Positions 57,625 to 64,000 of a stretch of 64,000 nucleotides of DNA are shown here, piece by piece. The notes under the pieces are model-generated. The model was not told the DNA's origin and ran no database searches. It saw only the letters and a list, made by a program, of their open reading frames with translations. A program made the translations under genes and the position numbers. Numbering within the stretch: the stretch's first letter is position 1; the number at the start of each line of letters is the position of its first letter. Source of the stretch: Haemonchus contortus (taxonomy: Eukaryota > Nematoda > Chromadorea > Rhabditida > Trichostrongylidae); NCBI GenBank assembly GCA_000469685.2, contig LS997563.1:47013250-47077249 (forward strand), written 5' to 3'.

Positions 57625-58125
57625 CGAAAACACATCTCACGTTAAAAATGATTTCTAAGATCCTATACCCTTGGAACTGTGAACCCCAAGGATATAGTTA
57701 GAGTCGAGTCGAAAAACGACCAAGGTAGAGCTTAAAGGGGCTCCAAAACCAGCTAAGCCGAACACCTAAGACGGACGTCTTCTTGAGCGTTGTGATAAAT
57801 GTAGAGGTTGCCCTGTTCGCACCGGAACCCATATCTTGTCCGCAGGTGCTCCCTGCAGCCAGTGGTATGCAATGGCGCGCGCGTTCGAAAAGCTCGTCCC
57901 AGTGCTCTTTCCATGCAACATCTTTTGTCACATTTTCGTCCAACTCCTAATTTTACTTCCTTTTCAGACGCTTATACTTTCCTGAATACGCTGATTTCAG
58001 CGTCTTCTTTGCACCTTTATGCGCAAATCTGGACTACCTTACATTACTATGTACATCCGACTATCCTTACATTACTCGTCCAAACCAGATATGCCAAAAT
58101 TATCGTGAACTGTGCTTTCAACTTT
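57625..58125. mobile_element. Decayed copy of the AAAGGCACAG MITE or a relative
   Basis: The left end GAAAACACATCTCACGTTAA and the reversed right end GAAAGCACAGTTCACGATAA resemble the termini of the 32.2 and 33.9 kb copies. The interior differs (GC-rich centre near 57870), so it may be a separate subfamily. Confidence 0.5.
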
Positions 58126-58814
58126 GCAGCTCCTTTTTATATTGCTGATGAGCTTTTTTTAGCTTGGCATCAAACGTTAATAACTTACCTGTCACTTACA
58201 GAGAGTTAATTTCCTCTCTTTGTGAGTTGAATATTCCTTCATGAAGTTAACCCTTCTAGCATTATCGCTCTCACAAAAAGCATTCTTAATAAAAAGTAGC
58301 TATGTTTAACGGTTTCTCACGTGTGTCGTCAATGAACTCTTGTCCTGGGAGTCAACAGAATTTTATAAAGGCAGGTTCGCGCCATTAATCACACTCTCAG
58401 CAATACACAAAAGCTGTCTTGCGATTCAAACTTCAAATTTTAAATCGATTTCATCACACTGTGACCGAACAAAACGTTGTCAGCTGCAAGGTATGCATGT
58501 GGCATAGGTGAAGCAATCTGAAACCACTAGAAAGAATTTGAGCACCTAGAATCCGAAAATGTCGACTTCGAAAACTCTTATAGGATACCAACTCGCTACA
58601 TAAATTAAATATGAAATCTGGCCTAGAGGATAGGCAATTCTGTATTATATGAAGGTAATAGCTAGTCTTACACAATGTACTCATTGCAGCGACATCCGCT
58701 CCCTTACGCTTTGGGAAGGACGGTGCTCAGAATTTCCGTACACACGCAATTGCAGAAAGAAATCCCTAGTTCCGAGCTCCGCATCGAACGAAGATCAGGG
58801 ATACCGTTGATTAA
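58126..58814. other. No recognised gene or element
   Basis: Nothing supported. Confidence 0.4.
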
Positions 58815-58905
58815 AGAATAAAGGATAAAGTCCTGGGGCGTTGATCAATCCCGTCTGAGAGATGAGCCCACGCATTCGACTTCCATTCAGAGTCGTAGTG
58901 GCGTA
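58815..58905 (-). repeat. tRNA-derived SINE, 3' part only
   Basis: Reversed, it carries CGCCACTACGACTCTGAATG, CGAATGCGTGGGCTCATC and the CTTTATCCTTTATTC end. It is 5'-truncated and lies beside the forward SINE at 58928. Confidence 0.8.
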
Positions 58906-58927
58906 GGCATAACATGAGACCTAGCAG

Positions 58928-59229
58928 AAGGCGAAGGTAGTGTAGTTGCAAGTAGCGCATTTCACACACGCACGGTCACGGGTTTGATTCTCGGATCGAT
59001 ATCCCTTGAGCCAAACAAGCCTTCCATATGTGCTAGGTCGGTTGATTGGTAGCAGACCCGTTTGGAGGATAAAAGCACTGAATTGTATTATATATTGGCT
59101 GGCCACCGTAAGTCGTAAGTGTGTAGGCCACATACGCATTCTATACACCACTACGATTCCTAATGGAGGTCGAATGCGTGGGCGCATCCCTCAGACAGGT
59201 TTGAGTGACGCCGCAATACTTGATCCCTT
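58928..59229 (+). repeat. tRNA-derived SINE joined to an RTE tail
   Basis: It starts AAGGCGAAGGTAGTGTAGTT (box A region), has CACGGGTTTGATTCTC (decayed box B), the full body and the end GACGCCGCAATACTTGATCC. An RTE tail follows at once in the same orientation. Confidence 0.85.
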
Positions 59230-59234
59230 GAGCA

Positions 59235-59530
59235 ATTGACTGCGCCAAGAAATCGAAGACCAGGTCGGGGCCGGACACGTAGTGCGACATAGTGACGACC
59301 GTTGGACCGGGGCGATTACGAACTGGATCCCTCGGCACGTCAAGCGAACACGAGGACGACTACCAACGAAATGGCTAGACTTATTCGAGAGAACTCTGAA
59401 TGAAAGGAGTCTGGGCCTCAAGCCCCTGAAGCGAAGACGGTCCAATAGACCACTCTAGCTCGTGACAAGGACAAATGTGGACGTTACTGGCGCCCGAGGA
59501 AATCGACGGTCATCGGGACGAGAGGTGGTA
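59235..59530 (+). pseudogene. RTE C-terminal tail fragment
   Basis: The frame reads AGHVVRHSDDRWTGAITNWI, PRHVKRTRGRLPTKWLDLFE and RTLNERSLGLKPL. After a shift the text YWRPRGNRR and the 3' end GGTGGTACAGGTGATAC follow. It matches the last 85 codons of the 41.4 kb RTE and preserves the Trp codon before the stop. Confidence 0.88.
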
Positions 59531-60167
59531 CAGGTGATACCCATTCGGAAATATAAGATTAAGCCTTCTTCTTCCTCATTTTTTCAAATTACAATAGATA
59601 CCTCTGTTAATTTGTTGTTCAGGAAGTCTAGTTTCACGACATGCTTTTAACATAATCACCAAACACCCATCCTTGAAGCAAGCGAGCCGGTACGGAGGTT
59701 TCGGGTTCCTTAGATTCACACTCGCATAGGACAAAAAATTGAATAACAGGGATATTTTTCGGATTAATTTAATTGAAAGGAAAAAACAAAACGCTCGGAA
59801 GTGATTCGTTCAACAAGACAAACTTCAGCTCACTCTACATTGGAACTCTACTCTTTTGTGTTATCAAAATGTTCGATGCATATAGGTTTTCGCTATTTGT
59901 GGCTCGAATTTAAACCTCTTTTGATGAATGAAAACTTTGAGTCAACAAAAAAACTTGTCAAGATTTCTCTAATGGAGCACCACTTGATGGTGTACCGTCA
60001 AGGATTTGATGGTCGAAAAAAAGGATCAGGCGACGGAGCACTTGTTCAGCAGAGTGAAACACTTCAGCAAATAGTGTTCAGCGCTAGTATAAAATTGCAT
60101 AAGCATCCATGTTCGACACTCAAAAAATCTTGACATGGCTTTGAACATTAATTTTATTTTTAACTAT
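59531..60167. other. No recognised gene
   Basis: The open frame at 59801-60133 has no recognised motif. Confidence 0.4.
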
Positions 60168-60832
60168 TTCATATAAAACCAGTTATCAAGATGTAAAATG
60201 GTTCTTATCAACTTACGTTTCGGCGTTGTCGCCTTCTTAAGAGTTGGAAACCTAAAAATAATCGCTATCCATCCCTCATTCAACAGTTCAACCTCAGAGA
60301 CTGGTTCCTAGATCCAGTGTTTCAAAATGGGCATGGTAACCCTGAAAACATTTAACCCACCTTCAGCAGCAACCGGCCGTTTGAACGACCGCCGCTAAAC
60401 TGACCCATAGGGGCTTGGGGTAGCTTTAGATGATATGCCCTGTCCCTCTCCTCGTAATACAGGAGGCGTATAAAACCCACAGAAGTCTGAAAAAGGCGCG
60501 AGTTCACTAGCTACGGCTGGGCACTCGTCCTTCCCATTAAAAGTATTAGAAGGTCGGTCGTTCGAACGACCGCCGCTACATTGACGCATAGGGACTTGGG
60601 TCACTTTATCGGGGGTCGTTCAAATGACCGGTTGTTGCTGGAGATGGGTTAATGTTTTTAGGGTTATCATGCTCATTTTGAAACATTAGGTCTATGGAAC
60701 CGGTTTTTGAAGTTGAATTGTTGAATGAGGGATGACTAGCGATTATCTCCAGTCTCCAACTCTGACAAGGCGATAACGCCGAAACGTAGTAATAAGAACT
60801 ACTTAACATCTTGGTAACTGGTTTTATATGAA
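60168..60832. repeat. Inverted pair of Penelope-like terminal repeats
   Basis: The arms 60168-60391 and 60612-60832 are similar reversed copies. Each carries the PLE-type block AAGGCGAYAACGCCGAAACG (minus strand in the left arm near 60240-60214, plus strand in the right arm near 60767-60786), which resembles a hammerhead core. The centre includes a direct repeat of about 48 bp (GAACGACCGCCGCTA...) at 60372 and 60564. No RT or endonuclease lies between the arms. Confidence 0.7.
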
Positions 60833-61519
60833 AAGGTTTAAAATTGCATAATTTGCCCAAATTCGAATCGTATATCATTGGCCATAGAAGTCAAATTAAG
60901 ATGGTTTATCATTGAACAATTAGATCATCACACACAAGTTTCTGTTGAATCACTGTTAACTGGGACATTTCGCTGCTATACTAACATCTGAAATTCACTG
61001 AAGATAAGCATTACATCAATATCGGTAAAAGCTGTAATCAATGGCTCTTGGGGGATAGCTTTAGTGTATGTTGGAAAGAAAACGTAGGCGAACTACCGTC
61101 ATCAGATTGAATTCCAGTTTCCTAGAGATGGTTGTTGCTCAGAAAAGAGAAAGAATTCCATGAGCTCACAGACGATTATTCCGAACTTCAGGTATGCTTT
61201 AATAGGAATTACTCTATACGCAGTTGTGATCACAACGACTGCTTTCCTGATCTTTTCATGTTTTTGCACTAGATCGGCCTAAATGTATTAGATAGAATTC
61301 CAGCCGCCTCAAATGAAGCTGCATTGCCCATAGGCCGGCACAGTATTGTCATATCGTCGAGACCACATTGGCTTATCGTACAAGTGCCCGTGGTTTCTTG
61401 AAAATTGAGGGTGTGATGGTTGCGGCACGATGAACCAACCTGGCATTCATCCACCTATGCATGTCCCCACCTATATCAGCCTACTCTTGAACACCATTAC
61501 ACCCGTAGTGGCTCATACA
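60833..61519. other. No recognised gene or element
   Basis: Nothing supported. Confidence 0.4.
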
Positions 61520-61530
61520 GTTTGCATCCG

Positions 61531-61584
<54 letters not shown>

Positions 61585-61592
61585 CGGATGCA

Positions 61593-61625
<33 letters not shown>
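61520..61625. repeat. (TA)n microsatellite inside a 76-bp palindrome
   Basis: GTTTGCATCCGTTA (61520-61533) and its reverse complement (61582-61595) flank a TA run. A second TA run extends to 61625. Confidence 0.95.
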
Positions 61626-61627
<2 letters not shown>

Positions 61628-61630
<3 letters not shown>

Positions 61631-62134
61631 TAGCGCTCAAAAGTATTCGGCCAACTTTAACTTGCCGTAACTTTTTTCCCAGAAGAGCAAATCACATGAA
61701 ATTTTGATATGTTTAGCTGAAGCATATTTTACACTGTCCAACAATTTTGACTGCAAAACAGCCATATCCACATACTAATGGGGATGCGTTTGTAGACTGT
61801 GCTTAAAGCAAGTTTGTGACCTCTGCAGTTATTCCGACGTTGAGTACGTTTTTCTTCTCTTCTGTGTCCGACATTAGTGCTCGTACACTTAAGACATGGC
61901 AAGAAAGGAAGGACTCCTAGAAGGACCACCATTCGTATTTGCAGTTGATTTTTTGTTCAAGCCCTTTTGGATACCTGGAACATGATCAGATTGCAGGTCA
62001 ATAGTGGTAAATATTCACACTTCACCAATGTTAGGCATATTGAAACTTCGCTTGATCAGATCCAGTTGGAAAGGAGTTGTGATTGAAAATTATAATTGAA
62101 GAAGCATTTCGCCGAATACTTTTGAGCGCTACTA
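61628..62134. mobile_element. Tc1/mariner-type MITE, copy 2
   Basis: The ends are CAGTAGCGCTCAAAAGTATT and, reversed, the same with a changed first base, between TA at 61626-61627 and 62135-62136. Its left half matches the reversed right half of the copy at 3060-3563. The 507-bp element has no transposase and was inserted into a TA microsatellite. Confidence 0.92.
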
Positions 62135-62138
62135 TATA

Positions 62139-64000
<1,862 letters not shown>

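Overview
The window looks like repeat-rich nuclear DNA of a strongylid nematode, probably hookworm-like. The evidence is RTE-type LINEs, Penelope-like elements (PLEs), Tc1/mariner relics, a tRNA-derived SINE, and two small two-exon genes for secreted Gly-rich peptides with nematode-style splice sites. There is no operon, ribosome binding site, rRNA gene or CRISPR array. The organism is an inference; no single gene settles it.

Only two host genes are supported well. Gene A (+, exons 21329-21498 and 23284-23476) encodes a signal peptide, basic cleavage sites, then a Gly-rich tail with nine consecutive cysteines. Gene B (-, exons 27862-27959 and 27672-27786) encodes a signal peptide, RFRR, then a Gly/Met/Tyr-rich tail. 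Both have a phase-2 intron that splits an Arg codon, and a Gln right after the dibasic site. This resembles the NLP/CNC-type antimicrobial peptides of Caenorhabditis. Three further exon-like stretches (40004-40140, 45746-46010, 50228-50434) are weak candidates.

Layout: 1-720, RTE relics. 1930-2880, a composite minisatellite repeat. 2942-5420, an RTE pseudogene split by a Tc1-type MITE. 5420-9130, little recognisable. 9136-10432, a mariner relic. 10900-16490, decayed SINEs and unassigned DNA. 16502-20870, a three-level nest of transposons. 21329-23476, gene A with PLE and SINE relics in its intron. 25035-25960, a second composite repeat. 26246-26975, a PLE GIY-YIG end with a hammerhead-like motif. 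27672-27959, gene B. 31575-31870, a SINE with a 13-bp target duplication. 32226-34533, two copies of one MITE. 35917-37560, inverted repeat copies. 38198-38433, a near-perfect 107-bp-arm palindrome. 41180-45110, a PLE interrupted by a 3.57-kb RTE plus SINE unit with a 13-bp target duplication. 47690-49066, a third composite repeat with a 145-bp minisatellite. 49108-49408, a SINE with a 10-bp duplication. 51905-53110, RTE relics. 54791-55110, a GC-rich foldback. 57625-58125, a decayed MITE. 58815-59530, SINEs and a SINE-RTE unit. 60168-60832, an inverted pair of PLE terminal repeats. 61520-63575, transposons packed into TA microsatellites.

The most unusual observations are the SINE-headed RTE unit with a single target duplication (and a second SINE-RTE arrangement at 58.9-59.5 kb), the Cys9 peptide gene, the hammerhead-like motifs in three PLE ends, and the palindrome at 38.2 kb. 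All similarity statements were made by eye and from family knowledge; no alignments or searches were run.
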